From contig LXYP01000012.1 in NCBI GenBank assembly GCA_001650955.1, positions 1 through 64,000 of the forward strand: a stretch of 64,000 bases of DNA, written 5' to 3'. Both the position numbers and the translations under genes were made by a program. The notes below the pieces were generated by a model. The model did not search any database, was not told the DNA's origin, and saw only the letters and a program-made list of their open reading frames with translations. Below are positions 8,790 through 19,188 of the stretch, in pieces. Origin of the DNA: Sphingomonadales bacterium EhC05 (GTDB taxonomy: Bacteria > Pseudomonadota > Alphaproteobacteria > Sphingomonadales > Sphingomonadaceae). Within the stretch, counting starts at the first letter, position 1. The number at the start of each line of letters is the position of its first letter.

Positions 8790-9473
8790 ATGATCGCTCG
8801 TGAACTTCTCGGCACCGCATCCATACCTGGCGGCGATGAGCTCAAGCTGTTCCGTCGCGCGCTGAAAGGGGCCGATGAATATTCGATCATGCTCGGCCGG
8901 ATCGAGCTAATGAACAGCCGGTTGAGCGGTTCGGAAGAGGCGCTTGCAACCCTCACCTGCAAACGGTTGGCGGTGAAAAATCCGCGCATATTGATCGGTG
9001 GCTACGGCATGGGATTCACTTTGCGCGCGGCGTTGGCAGCCCTACCCCCGCAGGCGAATGTCGGGGTGGTGGAACTCATCCCAGCGATCGTCAAATGGGC
9101 ACGCGAACCGATGGCGGACCTGACGCAAGACTGTCTCGACGATTCCCGTGTTACGATCACCACCGGTGACGTGAGCAATGTCATCAACACGGCAGACCGG
9201 GAATATGATGCCATCTTGCTTGATGTCGACAATGGTCCCGATGGCCTGACTCATGAAGCCAATGACCGGCTGTACAGTATGGCGGGTCTGGAAAAGGCAA
9301 AAAAAGCCCTGCGTTCGAATGGAATATTGGCGATCTGGTCGAGCGAGAGCGATAGCAGGTTTACCAGACGCCTGCAAAAATCGGGCTTCGCGGTGGACGA
9401 AGAGATCGTGTCCGCGCGCAGCAACGGCAAAGGCGCGAAACATACGATTTGGCTGGCGTGCAAACCGGCCTGA
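8790..9473 (+). CDS. Spermidine-synthase-like methyltransferase-fold protein
   Basis: The 227 residues carry the Rossmann fold of spermidine synthase-like proteins. The glycine-rich nucleotide loop ILIGGYGMGFTLRAAL is near residue 70, followed by VVELIP and, further on, DAILLDVDNGP. The N-terminal beta domain and the polyamine-binding residues of true SpeE are not obvious, so it may be a relative with another substrate. The start directly follows the SDR stop with no gap, so co-translation is likely. The reaction is unknown. Confidence 0.75.
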   Translation: MIARELLGTASIPGGDELKLFRRALKGADEYSIMLGRIELMNSRLSGSEEALATLTCKRLAVKNPRILIGGYGMGFTLRAALAALPPQANVGVVELIPAIVKWAREPMADLTQDCLDDSRVTITTGDVSNVINTADREYDAILLDVDNGPDGLTHEANDRLYSMAGLEKAKKALRSNGILAIWSSESDSRFTRRLQKSGFAVDEEIVSARSNGKGAKHTIWLACKPA

Positions 9474-9567
9474 GGACTGACTGAATTCCCCACCAAGCTT
9501 ATCGGGACGTTAACCATTTTTGCCTAGCGTTGCCTGACTTAGCACATGTCAGCGGGACAGACGTCAA

Positions 9568-10818
9568 ATGGAACTACCGTTATCCCCTTCTACGTTCCAG
9601 GCGGCAACGCCGCTGGAATCGGCATCCATTCCAACAAATCTGGTTCGACGCGAGCTGCTCAAACGGGCCCTAGGCAATCCCGTGGTAAATCGTTTGCCAA
9701 CCCTAATTCCGCTGTTTGTCATGGGCTATGCTGCATTGGGCCTTGCTGCCAGAGACCTGATGCTCGCCCTGGTCAGTCTCCAGATCTTGACCATAGTATT
9801 GACCTCTTACACCGCAATTCGGGTCACCGAAATATTGACGGAGGAACAGAAGTCCAGAAAGCCAGAAACAAATGCCATCAGACTCTGGCTTTTTTTCGAA
9901 CTTGTTTCCGGCGCTATCTGGGGCTTGATGATCGCCGCGACGGCAGAATCAGGGCAAATGACATCCTCAAACACCACTATTTCGGTTACGCTCATCGTCA
10001 CCGTATCTCTCGCGGTCATTGTCGCGGCAGAAGCGCGCGGTCTGGCCAAAGCAATGCTGATCGGCTTTGCGATGACGTCAATCCCGGTGACCCTCTATCA
10101 TTACGAACATTTCGGCTCCTATGTGCTTCTCGCCGTTTGTCTGTTTCCACCAACTATGTACTGGCTCGCCGACCGGCTTGGAAAGCAGGCTCATAGTTCC
10201 CTCCAGACGGAGATGGAAAATATAGTTCTCAACCAGAAACTATCCGAAGCGCTCAGTATTTCGGAATATCTTTCGGCCCATGACAGTCTGACCGGATTGC
10301 TCAATCGGCGAGATTTCGAAAGAGTGACGGAAGAGCTGCGCAGCCGAAACCGATTGGGTGAATTGGCAATCATCATGGTCGATCTAGACAATTTCAAGCT
10401 GATCAATGATCAATATGGCCATAGTCTGGGTGATGACGTGCTGCGGACCACCGCCCGCCTGATGCAGTCGCAACTGCGTGACTTGAATATTTCTGCAAGC
10501 AGCGAGAATGCAGTTGCGCGATGGGGCGGCGAGGAGTTTATCATCGCCATAACAAATTGCAGCGCTGAAAATGTCGTCCGGATTTCAGAACAAATCCGTT
10601 GCATATTAGAAGGCTATCAGAACAGAGAATGGCCTCCTGGCGTGAAGCTGTCGGGATCATTCGGCAGCACCTGCTGGCATTCGAATGAACCACTCAATGC
10701 CGCTATCAAGCGAGCGGACAAAGCCATGTATGCGGCCAAATCCGCGGGCCGCAATCAGACCCGTTTTGCTTCTTTCGTTACCGAAAACGCGTCGGTTTCC
10801 CGAGTCAGACAGCTGTGA
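9568..10818 (+). CDS. Membrane-bound diguanylate cyclase (GGDEF protein)
   Basis: This makes the second messenger c-di-GMP from two GTP. The first 210 or so residues hold about six hydrophobic segments in three pairs, a membrane sensor of unknown ligand. A GGDEF domain follows (about 245-405) with LTGLLNRRDFE, VDLDNFKLIND and the active-site RWGGEEF at residues 318-324, so it should be active. The RxxD inhibitory site normally five residues upstream is replaced by SSEN, so feedback inhibition by c-di-GMP through the I-site is not expected. It is a single gene with no EAL domain. The membrane part looks similar in layout to that of the histidine kinase at 14812-16590. Confidence 0.92.
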   Translation: MELPLSPSTFQAATPLESASIPTNLVRRELLKRALGNPVVNRLPTLIPLFVMGYAALGLAARDLMLALVSLQILTIVLTSYTAIRVTEILTEEQKSRKPETNAIRLWLFFELVSGAIWGLMIAATAESGQMTSSNTTISVTLIVTVSLAVIVAAEARGLAKAMLIGFAMTSIPVTLYHYEHFGSYVLLAVCLFPPTMYWLADRLGKQAHSSLQTEMENIVLNQKLSEALSISEYLSAHDSLTGLLNRRDFERVTEELRSRNRLGELAIIMVDLDNFKLINDQYGHSLGDDVLRTTARLMQSQLRDLNISASSENAVARWGGEEFIIAITNCSAENVVRISEQIRCILEGYQNREWPPGVKLSGSFGSTCWHSNEPLNAAIKRADKAMYAAKSAGRNQTRFASFVTENASVSRVRQL

Positions 10819-11022
10819 ATTTGCTTCAAGTTGCGGAAAATGACTTCAGTCTGTCAGGTCGTTGCGACCAGCGCGACCGACGGGAAGACGACGCCCTCAA
10901 TCGACAGGCATGACGAAAAACTGACATCTACGATTTTCTGACCCAGTTCAGGAAGGCAGCTAGCAACCCAAAGTGCAATAGTATTTCTGGCCAAAGCGCA
11001 GATGCTCCGCTAACGGCTGGCC

Positions 11023-12909
11023 ATGCTTAATTTCAGCAATATCACGGTTCGCCTTGGCGGCACTGTCATTCTCGACGGCGCAACAGCTGCGCTCCCTCCG
11101 GGCGCACGCGTCGGCATGATCGGCCGCAATGGCGCCGGCAAGTCGACGTTGATGAAAGTCATCGCGAGTCTCCTCGAACCGGATGACGGCAGCGTCGACA
11201 TGCCCAAGGGCGCGCGGCTCGGCTATATTGCGCAGGAAGCCCCTGCCGGACAGGAAAGTCCGCTCGACACCGTCTTGGCGGCGGATACGGAACGCGCCGC
11301 TCTGCTCGAAGAAGCAGAGATCGCCGCCGATCCGCACCGGATTGGTGAAATCCACGAACGGCTGAACATGATCGAAGCGCATAGTGCACCGGCGCGCGCG
11401 GCAAAGATCTTGATCGGTCTGGGCTTTGACGAAGAAGCGCAAAAACAGCCGATGGATAGCTTTTCCGGTGGTTGGCGGATGCGGGTTGCGCTCGCCGCTT
11501 TGCTATTCTCGCAGCCGGAAGTCCTGCTGCTCGACGAACCTTCCAACCACCTCGATCTCGAAGCGACGCTTTGGCTGGAAAATTTCCTGACCAGCTATCA
11601 GGCGACGATCCTCGTGATCAGCCATGAACGCGACCTGCTCAACAATGTCGTCGATCATATCCTGCATTTGCAGCACGGCAAGACCACCCTCTATCCCGGC
11701 GGCTATGATGCTTTTGAAAAGCAGCGCGCGGAGCGACAAGCCCAGCTCGCTTCGTCGCGCGAGAAACAGATTGCTCAGCGCGAAAAGCTTCAGTCTTTCG
11801 TCTCTCGTTGGGGTGCCAAGGCGCATAGCGCGAAACAGGCGCAAAGCCGCGTCAAGGCGCTGGCGCGCATGGAGCCGATTGCAGCAGCAATCGATGATCC
11901 TTCGCTGAGCTTCCACTTTCCCAGTCCGGCAGAACTGAAACCGCCGCTGATCACGCTGGACGACGCCTCGGTCGGCTATGACGAGAATATCATCCTGTCC
12001 GGCCTCAACCTGCGCCTCGATCCCGATGATCGCACCGCACTGCTCGGCCGCAACGGCAATGGCAAAACCACCCTCGCCCGTTTGCTCGCGAGCCAGTTGG
12101 AGCCCAAAAAGGGTGCGATGAGCAAATCAGGCAAGTTGACCGTCGGATATTTCACCCAATATCAGGTCGAGGAACTGGACGCTGCAGATACACCGCTCGA
12201 ACATATGACCAGGCTGATGAAAGACGCCAAACCTGGCGCTGTCCGTGGGCAACTCGGCCGCTTCGGTTTTTCCGGGGACAAGGCCACGATCAAGGTCGGC
12301 AAGCTTTCCGGAGGAGAACGCGCCCGCCTCGCGCTGGCCATGATCACTCGTGATGCCCCGCATTTGCTGATCCTCGATGAGCCCACCAACCATCTGGATG
12401 TCGATGCGCGGGAAGCACTTGTTCAGGCACTCAATGAATATAGCGGCGCCGTGATATTGGTCAGCCATGATCGGCACATGCTGGAATTGACCGCAGACCG
12501 GCTGGTCATGGTCGACGGCGGCGAAGCCAAGGAATTTGCCGGCACGCTCAATGACTATACCGACTTTGTTCTGGGCAAAAATCAGGAACCCAAAGCGCGC
12601 GGATCATCCGGCGGCGGAAATCGTAAGGAGGAACGGCGAGCGGCGGCAGAGCGGCGCAAGCAGCAATCCGAGCTACGCAAGACTTTGAGCAAATCTGAAA
12701 AAGATATGGAAATTTTGAGCGGCAAGCTCTCTTCGATTGATAGTGCCATGTTTGATCCGGCGACCGCCGAGCCTGAATTTGCCGACCTGACGATGACCGA
12801 ATTGATGAAGGCACGCGCAGATCTCAAGGAACAGCTTGATCAGGCCGAAGCGCGCTGGATGGAAGCGACGGATGCGCTCGACCCGGCACCGGAATCAGCA
12901 AATGCCTGA
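11023..12909 (+). CDS. ABC-F family ATPase
   Basis: A soluble twin-ATPase of 628 residues without membrane domains. Domain 1 has Walker A GRNGAGKS near residue 34, FSGGWRMRVALA and LLLDEPSNHLD. Domain 2 has GRNGNGKTT, LSGGERARLALA and LLILDEPTNHLD. A charged linker joins them, and a coiled-coil C-terminal extension (about 530-615) follows. ABC-F proteins act on the ribosome E site or in antibiotic protection; the coiled-coil tail fits the Uup/YheS-type housekeeping group more than a resistance factor. The stop overlaps the prmA start by eight bases, so the two are translationally coupled, which fits a ribosome-related role. Confidence 0.93.
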   Translation: MLNFSNITVRLGGTVILDGATAALPPGARVGMIGRNGAGKSTLMKVIASLLEPDDGSVDMPKGARLGYIAQEAPAGQESPLDTVLAADTERAALLEEAEIAADPHRIGEIHERLNMIEAHSAPARAAKILIGLGFDEEAQKQPMDSFSGGWRMRVALAALLFSQPEVLLLDEPSNHLDLEATLWLENFLTSYQATILVISHERDLLNNVVDHILHLQHGKTTLYPGGYDAFEKQRAERQAQLASSREKQIAQREKLQSFVSRWGAKAHSAKQAQSRVKALARMEPIAAAIDDPSLSFHFPSPAELKPPLITLDDASVGYDENIILSGLNLRLDPDDRTALLGRNGNGKTTLARLLASQLEPKKGAMSKSGKLTVGYFTQYQVEELDAADTPLEHMTRLMKDAKPGAVRGQLGRFGFSGDKATIKVGKLSGGERARLALAMITRDAPHLLILDEPTNHLDVDAREALVQALNEYSGAVILVSHDRHMLELTADRLVMVDGGEAKEFAGTLNDYTDFVLGKNQEPKARGSSGGGNRKEERRAAAERRKQQSELRKTLSKSEKDMEILSGKLSSIDSAMFDPATAEPEFADLTMTELMKARADLKEQLDQAEARWMEATDALDPAPESANA

Positions 12910-13888
12910 CGAGGGAGATCTCGGCTGGAAAATCAGCCTGCCCTGTACCCGGGCAGAAGCCCGCATGCTATCGGAAGACAGTTTTTTCATGGCATCCAGC
13001 GACACTGTTCCGACCATTGTCACCCGCGAAGTCGACGAGAGCCAGCCAGATGAATGGGCGATAGATGTCTATTTCGAAGCCAGGCCCGATGCCGCGATGC
13101 TCGAAAATATTGCCACTCTGGCCCCCGACAGCTCGGGAAAACCAACGCTCAGTCAATTGGGCGACGAGGACTGGCTCGTCAAAAGCCAGCAGGGCCTCGA
13201 ACCGCTGCGCGCTGGGCGTTTTCATATTCACACGTTCGACAGTCCGCCACATGAAGACCCCGCGATCACGAATATCCGGATAGACGCTGGTCAGGCCTTT
13301 GGCACCGGCCATCATGAGACAACGTCCGGTTGCTTGGAAACGCTCGATCATCTGAGGCGTCACGGCAAGCGCTACAACAATATCATCGATGTGGGTACTG
13401 GCACCGGATTGCTCGCATTCGCCGCTCATCATCTGTGGCCGACAGCAAAAATCATGGCCAGTGATATTGATCAGACCGCGGTTGATGTCAGCGTCGAAAA
13501 TGCCGCGACAAACCGGGTGCCGGTAGGAAATAAGCGTGGTGCAATGCGGTTTCTGATGAGCAATGGTCTCGATCATCCTGCGATTCAGCGGCGAGCGCCC
13601 TATGATTTGATCATTGCCAATATCCTGGCGATGCCACTGATTGCCCTCGCGTCTCAGATATCGGCCGCGGCCCAACCAGGAACAATATTGATTTTGGCAG
13701 GACTGCTCGAACATCAAAAGGACGAAGTCGTCGCGGCCTATGCGCGCGCCGGTTTTCGCGTGAGCAATGTGCGACAGGAAAATCAGTGGCCCTGCCTCAC
13801 TTTGACCAAGACAAGAAAATATGGCTGGGTGCGGAAACCACGTCGGATAAAGTCACCGCTGGCGTCAGACTATTTCGGAGAATGTTAG
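12902..13888 (+). CDS. prmA: Ribosomal protein L11 methyltransferase
   Basis: PrmA uses S-adenosylmethionine to methylate lysines and the N-terminus of ribosomal protein L11. The ATG at 12902 overlaps the end of the ABC-F gene and gives 328 residues, normal for the family. GQAFGTGHHETT precedes the SAM-binding DVGTGTGLLAFAAH, and the NILAMPL motif (family NILAxPL) follows. The N-terminal third is the substrate-recruiting domain. Longer in-frame starts lie entirely within the ABC-F gene and are unlikely. Confidence 0.93.
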   Translation: MPDEGDLGWKISLPCTRAEARMLSEDSFFMASSDTVPTIVTREVDESQPDEWAIDVYFEARPDAAMLENIATLAPDSSGKPTLSQLGDEDWLVKSQQGLEPLRAGRFHIHTFDSPPHEDPAITNIRIDAGQAFGTGHHETTSGCLETLDHLRRHGKRYNNIIDVGTGTGLLAFAAHHLWPTAKIMASDIDQTAVDVSVENAATNRVPVGNKRGAMRFLMSNGLDHPAIQRRAPYDLIIANILAMPLIALASQISAAAQPGTILILAGLLEHQKDEVVAAYARAGFRVSNVRQENQWPCLTLTKTRKYGWVRKPRRIKSPLASDYFGEC

Positions 13889-14146
13889 CATTGTGACTCG
13901 CAATTGATCGGGGCAATTGCTCATCGGTTTGAACATGATCCATTGACGAGAGCCTATCGCTCATCTCAACGCCGCAATGTCGACGAACGCGGTCTGAACC
14001 AAGCCCAATCATGAATATTATCGCAGGAGTCATGCGGCTCTGACATCAGACTGGACCTGCCGGAGGTTGGCGACTATTGTCATTGCAACTTTCGTTAAAT
14101 CGAGAGCAAAAATATAATTGGTAATATACCGGAGGGGTTGCGCAAG

Positions 14147-14815
14147 TTGAGGCCGAGAGACACCGATTTGCTAAAAATCGCGGTGGTCGATGATCATCGC
14201 TTGTTTTTGGCAGGCTTCACGCTGCTCTTACAGCAGTTCGAAAAGCCCTTTGTTGTAACTCCATTTGAAGAACCCATAGCGGTGCTAACAGCATTGGAAA
14301 GTGGTTCATATTTTGATCTGATCATTTGCGATTTGGTCATGCCCAAAATGAACGGACTTGCTTTCGCGCAAGCTTTGAGAGACCAATCGTCTATTCCGTT
14401 CATGATTGTCTCGGGGATCAACACCCACCCCCCGATATCCGAAATGAAGCAATTGGGAGTCAATGGCTTCGTCCACAAGTCATCAGAAGATGCAGTTTTG
14501 CTAGCCGCTATTCAAACGATATTGGCAGGAAAAACCTGCTTTCCCGATTCAACAGCAAATGGGATTGAACCACAGCCCACGAATTTTGGTGATGTGGCTC
14601 ATCCCTATGACGTCAAGACTGTTCCGGTCTTGACCAAACGCCAAATCGAGGTTCTGAAGCTCATTTCGAACGGAGCTTCAAACGCGGAAATCGCCACGAA
14701 TTTGAAGATCAGCGAAAATACCGTCAAAAGCCACATGAAACAGATATTCGAATGTTTACAGGTCAACAAACGCACCGCATGTGTCCGTGCCGCCCAGTCA
14801 TTTGGCCTGATCTAG
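14147..14815 (+). CDS. LuxR/NarL-type response regulator
   Basis: The receiver domain (about residues 9-125) has D15/D16 and the phosphate acceptor D62 in [13 protein letters not shown]. The C-terminal LuxR HTH (about 160-220) has [18 protein letters not shown] and [14 protein letters not shown] take TTG at 14147 as the start because ggagggg sits about ten bases upstream; the next in-frame alternative, TTG at 14138, is too close to it. The stop overlaps the stop of the hybrid kinase on the other strand by four bases. The kinase is the obvious candidate partner, although they are not co-transcribed. Target genes are unknown. Confidence 0.9.
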   Translation: MRPRDTDLLKIAVVDDHRLFLAGFTLLLQQFEKPFVVTPFEEPIAVLTALESGSYFDLIICDLVMPKMNGLAFAQALRDQSSIPFMIVSGINTHPPISEMKQLGVNGFVHKSSEDAVLLAAIQTILAGKTCFPDSTANGIEPQPTNFGDVAHPYDVKTVPVLTKRQIEVLKLISNGASNAEIATNLKISENTVKSHMKQIFECLQVNKRTACVRAAQSFGLI

Positions 14816-16590
14816 TCTTCCAGATCAATCGCCAGTCCCGCTCGGGATATGATTTGATTGAGCATTTTCCATATCTCGTCCGGTTCCACCGGTTTGTTGA
14901 GAAACTCGACTTCCGGCCCAGCCTCAAGACTGTCAATATTTCCCATATGTCCGCTCATCAAAATCGCGGGTATTGTCTCGTTTACTTCTTCTCTCAGCCT
15001 TGCAATCAGATCAATGCCATCTTCCCCCGAATCCAGTTGCTTGTCGATAATCAGCAAGACGGGAATGGCCGACGTCCTGCTGACTAGCTGGATCGCATCT
15101 GTCTGGTTGAGCGCCGATATCACTTGGCAATTCCAACTTGAGATGAGTTGAGTCATCGATGCCAATACGGACGGATCATCATCGACAATCACAACAAGGT
15201 GGGATTTGTCAAAATGCTGAAACGCCGATTGATATTCATGTTTCGGTACCCAGTCGTCGGACTCGATGGGAAGTCGGAAAGTGAATCTCGTGCCTGTGCC
15301 CAGTTCGGAATCCACCGCCATTTTGATACCCAATAATGTACAGAGACGTTTGACGATGGCCAGGCCAAGACCCAATCCCTTGGGATTCCGGCTGTTGGCA
15401 CCATCCAACTGGACATATTCGTCAAATATCCGCTCCAGATTATCCTTGTGGATGCCCGGTCCGTTGTCGAAAATCTCGATAACAGCATGATCTTCGACAT
15501 GACGAAGCGAAAATTCGACTTTGCCGCCGACGGATGCAAATTTGCGGGCATTGGACAGAATGTTCCGGATCACTCGCGAGAACAGAACAGGGTCGGTGAC
15601 GGATTCAATATTTTCGAAACTCGCAATCAATTCTATTTCGACGGAATCATCAGACAAGAACTCGCGCGCCAGTTTTTCACATAGTTTTGTGATATTGACC
15701 ATGATCGGTTTTGCGACAATTGCACCGCTATCGATACGCGACACATCGACAATGCCCTGGAGCAGTTCCTTTTGGGCCCGCCAGCTCTCCTGAACCTGGT
15801 TGAACAGCTCAATTTGATCTGGCTGGTCCAGCGTATCGCGGAGCGCCTGCATGAAGAAACCCTGCGATTGCAGAGGTTGCGAGAGGTCGTGGCCGGTGGC
15901 TGCCAAAAACCTTGTTTTTTCCTCCGAAGCTCTCTGAATAGTCTTGTTCTGTTGAATGACCTGCTCGGTGAGAGCCCTTTTCTGACGCGCCGCAATCGTG
16001 TCTCGCGTTTCAATCTCGACACGGGCGCTGAGAAACATCGCGAAGGCGAAATATATCATCATCGCAAAACCCACCAGACCAAAGGGTGGAGGAGCATTGA
16101 TCATCAAAAAGACGCTAAATGGCAGGACCGAAAATAGAGACAAAGCCACATAGCCCGGACGATAGACCGAACTCGGGAGGACGCCTCCCATGGTGATGCT
16201 GGAGACCAGCAGACAGCCGATGAAGACCGTATATTCAAGCTCAAATTCTGTCTGGTAAATGGCCATCGCACCCCAGGCCATCCCGGTCAATGCGGATATG
16301 ATCGTATGCCCGATCAAATAGGATCTGTGGTTTTCCAGCGCGATCCCATTTGGCGCCATCAGCTTCGCGTAGAGAAAAGTGACAACCACCATCAGAGTGC
16401 CACCGGCCACCCAAATAATCGCGGTGTCGAGACCGCTGACAAAATACATGATAACGGCAGTGTAGCTGATAAGAAACTGCACGATCAGACAAGAACCGCC
16501 AACGCGCTTTTTAAGCATTCGCGCTTGTTCGATTCGCAGCTCAACGAAATCGGTAGCAGAGTTTTCGACGAGTTCAGCCAACGGCTTCAA
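14812..16590 (-). CDS. Membrane hybrid histidine kinase with C-terminal receiver
   Basis: The 592 residues comprise six to seven hydrophobic segments (about 32-190), a dimerisation/phosphoacceptor helix with H234 in [12 protein letters not shown], and an ATPase domain with [15 protein letters not shown] and [13 protein letters not shown] receiver domain (about 465-585) follows, with VIVDDDPSV and acceptor Asp in LLIIDKQLD. No HPt domain is present, so the phosphate must return to the kinase or go to a separate carrier. The start lies inside the end of the MFS gene (17-base overlap), so the pair is co-translated. The neighbouring LuxR-type regulator converges on it. The signal is unknown. Confidence 0.92.
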   Translation of the reverse strand: MKPLAELVENSATDFVELRIEQARMLKKRVGGSCLIVQFLISYTAVIMYFVSGLDTAIIWVAGGTLMVVVTFLYAKLMAPNGIALENHRSYLIGHTIISALTGMAWGAMAIYQTEFELEYTVFIGCLLVSSITMGGVLPSSVYRPGYVALSLFSVLPFSVFLMINAPPPFGLVGFAMMIYFAFAMFLSARVEIETRDTIAARQKRALTEQVIQQNKTIQRASEEKTRFLAATGHDLSQPLQSQGFFMQALRDTLDQPDQIELFNQVQESWRAQKELLQGIVDVSRIDSGAIVAKPIMVNITKLCEKLAREFLSDDSVEIELIASFENIESVTDPVLFSRVIRNILSNARKFASVGGKVEFSLRHVEDHAVIEIFDNGPGIHKDNLERIFDEYVQLDGANSRNPKGLGLGLAIVKRLCTLLGIKMAVDSELGTGTRFTFRLPIESDDWVPKHEYQSAFQHFDKSHLVVIVDDDPSVLASMTQLISSWNCQVISALNQTDAIQLVSRTSAIPVLLIIDKQLDSGEDGIDLIARLREEVNETIPAILMSGHMGNIDSLEAGPEVEFLNKPVEPDEIWKMLNQIISRAGLAIDLED

Positions 16591-17890
16591 TCGGTTTTGC
16601 TTCTACTCTGAAATCCGGTCCGATTTTGAGCACATATAATGCAAGCAGACGCAACAGCATGGGCAATCCTGTATAGAAGAGAAAGAATGTCGCTTTTGCA
16701 TTCGGGTCGTCTGCGCCGCTTTTCTCAAACCCGATATAGCCCAGCACCGGGAATGCCAGACCCATCGGAACGACGAATGACAGTTTCGAAACCGAGTTTT
16801 TCACTGCCAGATAGAGTCCTGCAAGCGGCCGGCTGCCCTCCTGTTCCTTCTCATATACAAGATCAGCCAGCATTGAGGTTGGCATGATCGCATCGCTGCC
16901 GAAGGTGCTGCCGACAATGATGCTGATGATCAGCGCGCCAACTATGTCTCCGCGTCCGATAAGAGGGACCAGAGCCAAGGCCAAAGTGCACAAGATGATC
17001 GCCGTCATCCACGACGTTTTCTTGCTGTATCGCTTCGAAATATAGATCCACAACGGCAAAAATACTGCCGATGACAGCATCAGAACGCCGAGAAACAAGC
17101 CAACAAGCTCGGGCGCTTCAACAATATAAGTGACATAGAGAACCAACAGGCCGGCAACCAGTGAATTGGCGGCTTGGACGATGAAAAATGTTCCGACCAG
17201 ATAACGATATCTGCGATCTGCCAATACCGATTTGAACGCGTTGATTGTCGTCAGTCTCGGGCTTGTAATATGCCTGACCGGAATGGGTACAAATGCAAAG
17301 ATGAGCGCAAGACCAAGGAAACACAGTCCAATGATCACAAATGCAAGCAAGTTCAACGCGTCTCCGGTGGAATATCCTAGAATGAACGGCAGCGCTGCCG
17401 CAAATATGGCGCCGACCACCTGAAACAACGCTTTGGAACTGGCGAGCAATGATCGTTCGTGCACGTGCGGCGAAATCTCCAGTCCGATCGAGGAATAGGG
17501 AACGTCCAAAATCGTGTAGAAAAGAAAATAGAAGCCGCTCGCAATGATCAAGTAGAGAGGTCCGATAGAATCCGGCGGTGCCAAAAACATATATACGGAT
17601 ATACTGAACCCCAATATGCCGACGATCATCCACGGTTTGCGGGGGCCGAAACGCGATTTTGTTCCATCGCTCCAATGCCCGATAAGTGGATCGGTGACGA
17701 TATCCAGTAACCGGCCAAAGACGAATATCCCGCCAACCAGGCCCAGACCGATGCCCATATCGACTGCATAATAAGTAGGCAAATACATGGCCATTGCGAG
17801 TCCGCCCATCGCCAAAGGGGTCGTCAACAGGCCGAAGCAGGTTAACTGCCAGACATTGAAAGTACTGGAAGTTTTTTCGCCCATGTCCAT
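16574..17890 (-). CDS. MFS transporter, GPH-like (glycoside-pentoside-hexuronide) family
   Basis: The 438 residues form about twelve membrane segments. The MFS loop motif DPLIGHWSDGTKSRFGPRKP near residue 67 is typical of the GPH/MelB-like sodium- or proton-coupled sugar symporters. The substrate cannot be read from the sequence. An in-frame second ATG two codons in is an equally good start. The stop overlaps the start of the hybrid histidine kinase by 17 bases, so transporter and kinase are made together. That suggests the transporter either supplies, or takes part in sensing, the signal of the kinase. Confidence 0.9.
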   Translation of the reverse strand: MDMGEKTSSTFNVWQLTCFGLLTTPLAMGGLAMAMYLPTYYAVDMGIGLGLVGGIFVFGRLLDIVTDPLIGHWSDGTKSRFGPRKPWMIVGILGFSISVYMFLAPPDSIGPLYLIIASGFYFLFYTILDVPYSSIGLEISPHVHERSLLASSKALFQVVGAIFAAALPFILGYSTGDALNLLAFVIIGLCFLGLALIFAFVPIPVRHITSPRLTTINAFKSVLADRRYRYLVGTFFIVQAANSLVAGLLVLYVTYIVEAPELVGLFLGVLMLSSAVFLPLWIYISKRYSKKTSWMTAIILCTLALALVPLIGRGDIVGALIISIIVGSTFGSDAIMPTSMLADLVYEKEQEGSRPLAGLYLAVKNSVSKLSFVVPMGLAFPVLGYIGFEKSGADDPNAKATFFLFYTGLPMLLRLLALYVLKIGPDFRVEAKPIEAVG

Positions 17891-18262
17891 CGGTTAAATA
17901 TCTATCCCCTTCCGCCCTCAAGCCGCGTCTACACGGATATCTAAAGCTATCTCGGTCATTTTCAATAATGACGCAACCGCCCTTTCGGGTGATTGTAGAG
18001 AATCAAAAACAGAATATGTTGGCGGTGTAAGCGGACAGTGGAACGATCAACTCCGCACCGTTTTCTGGCATTTAGTCTATCGATTTCGAATGTCAAAGAT
18101 GTCGGAGCCCCATTTTGCGACCCGTGGGGCTCCGGCAACTTATCGTTACCGCGATGCTAATATTGTGGGGTTTTTCAAGTCGGTATTTTGACAAATGGCG
18201 TAAAATCAAAACCTTGAGGTCTGTTCGCAATAGCCCTGCGCAAGCTGGGGACGATGGCTCGA
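17891..18262. other. Intergenic stretch between phhA and the MFS gene
   Basis: No gene is visible. The stretch contains a perfect 8-bp hairpin at 18104-18133 and should also hold the promoter of the MFS-kinase operon. I could not mark promoter boxes with confidence. Confidence 0.5.
18104..18133. terminator. Perfect 8-bp hairpin, possible end of phhA transcript
   Basis: ggagcccc at 18104-18111 pairs with ggggctcc at 18126-18133 across a 14-base loop. It lies 130 bases downstream of the phhA stop on the minus strand. No T-run follows on either strand, so intrinsic termination is uncertain. Confidence 0.35.
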
Positions 18263-19159
18263 TCAAACAACCACGGCTTCTCCGGATTTTGACAGCGCAT
18301 ATTCCTGAGTGCCTTTGGTCAGCACTTCATCCCCCAAGACAATATCGGCGATCTTGATATCGGACATGTCGGCTATCTTGTCGTAAACAGGCTTGAAGTC
18401 TGTTTCCACAGTCACGCGCAACAGCTCGTCTAGGCTAGGAATGACAAAATAATTTTGCTGATAATCGTCAATCCGATATTCCGTACGCAAGACGCGTTCG
18501 AGATCGAATAACAGGCGATTGGGGCTCGGGTCATCCAGCGCGAACACGCTTTCACCATAGCTTGAAACAATACCTGCTCCGTAGATGCGCAGACCTTCGG
18601 GTTCCTGGATCAAGCCAAATTCAACCGTATACCAATAGAGCCGCGCCAGCTGTTTGAGCGTCCCAAAGCCGATTGCCCGCTGTCCACCGCGCCCATAGGC
18701 CGCCATATAATCGGCAAATCTCTGGTCTGCGAGCATCGGCACATGGCCGAATACATCATGGAATATGTCGGGTTCCTGGAGATAATCCAGCTGATCGCGC
18801 TGGCGAATAAAATTCCCGGATACAAATCGGCGATTGGCAAGATGATCGAAAAATACGTCATCCGGAACCAGCCCTGGAACTGCGACAACCTGCCATCCCG
18901 TCGCGTCCATCAAAATGCGGTTGAGCTCTTTAAAATCAGGAATACCCGGTTTCGACAGATTCAATATGTCGACCCCGTTCAGAAAAGCCTGAGCTGCCCT
19001 GCCCGGCAACATATCCTTCTGCCGACGATAGAGGATATCCCATGTTTCATGTTCCTCTGCCGTGTAAGATTTCCAGTCCTGATCAATCGTCCAGTCGGCA
19101 TTTGCGTGCGCTGGTGGACTGTCATAGACATGGGTTTCGGGGTCGGGAGCGTTCAGCAT
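18263..19159 (-). CDS. phhA: Phenylalanine 4-monooxygenase
   Basis: This hydroxylates phenylalanine to tyrosine using O2, iron and a tetrahydropterin. The 298-residue length fits the bacterial single-domain enzyme. The iron ligands are expected in DIFHDVFGHVPML (two His) and in the Glu of YWYTVEFGLI. Pterin-site residues lie in LVPDDVFFDHLANRRF. There is no regulatory ACT domain, as in other bacterial PhhA. It is divergent from the TIGR02117 gene with only 29 bases between the starts, so at least one promoter must lie inside a coding region. Confidence 0.96.
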   Translation of the reverse strand: MLNAPDPETHVYDSPPAHANADWTIDQDWKSYTAEEHETWDILYRRQKDMLPGRAAQAFLNGVDILNLSKPGIPDFKELNRILMDATGWQVVAVPGLVPDDVFFDHLANRRFVSGNFIRQRDQLDYLQEPDIFHDVFGHVPMLADQRFADYMAAYGRGGQRAIGFGTLKQLARLYWYTVEFGLIQEPEGLRIYGAGIVSSYGESVFALDDPSPNRLLFDLERVLRTEYRIDDYQQNYFVIPSLDELLRVTVETDFKPVYDKIADMSDIKIADIVLGDEVLTKGTQEYALSKSGEAVVV

Positions 19160-19188
19160 CTGACCACTCTACAGCAGAAAAGGTTTCA

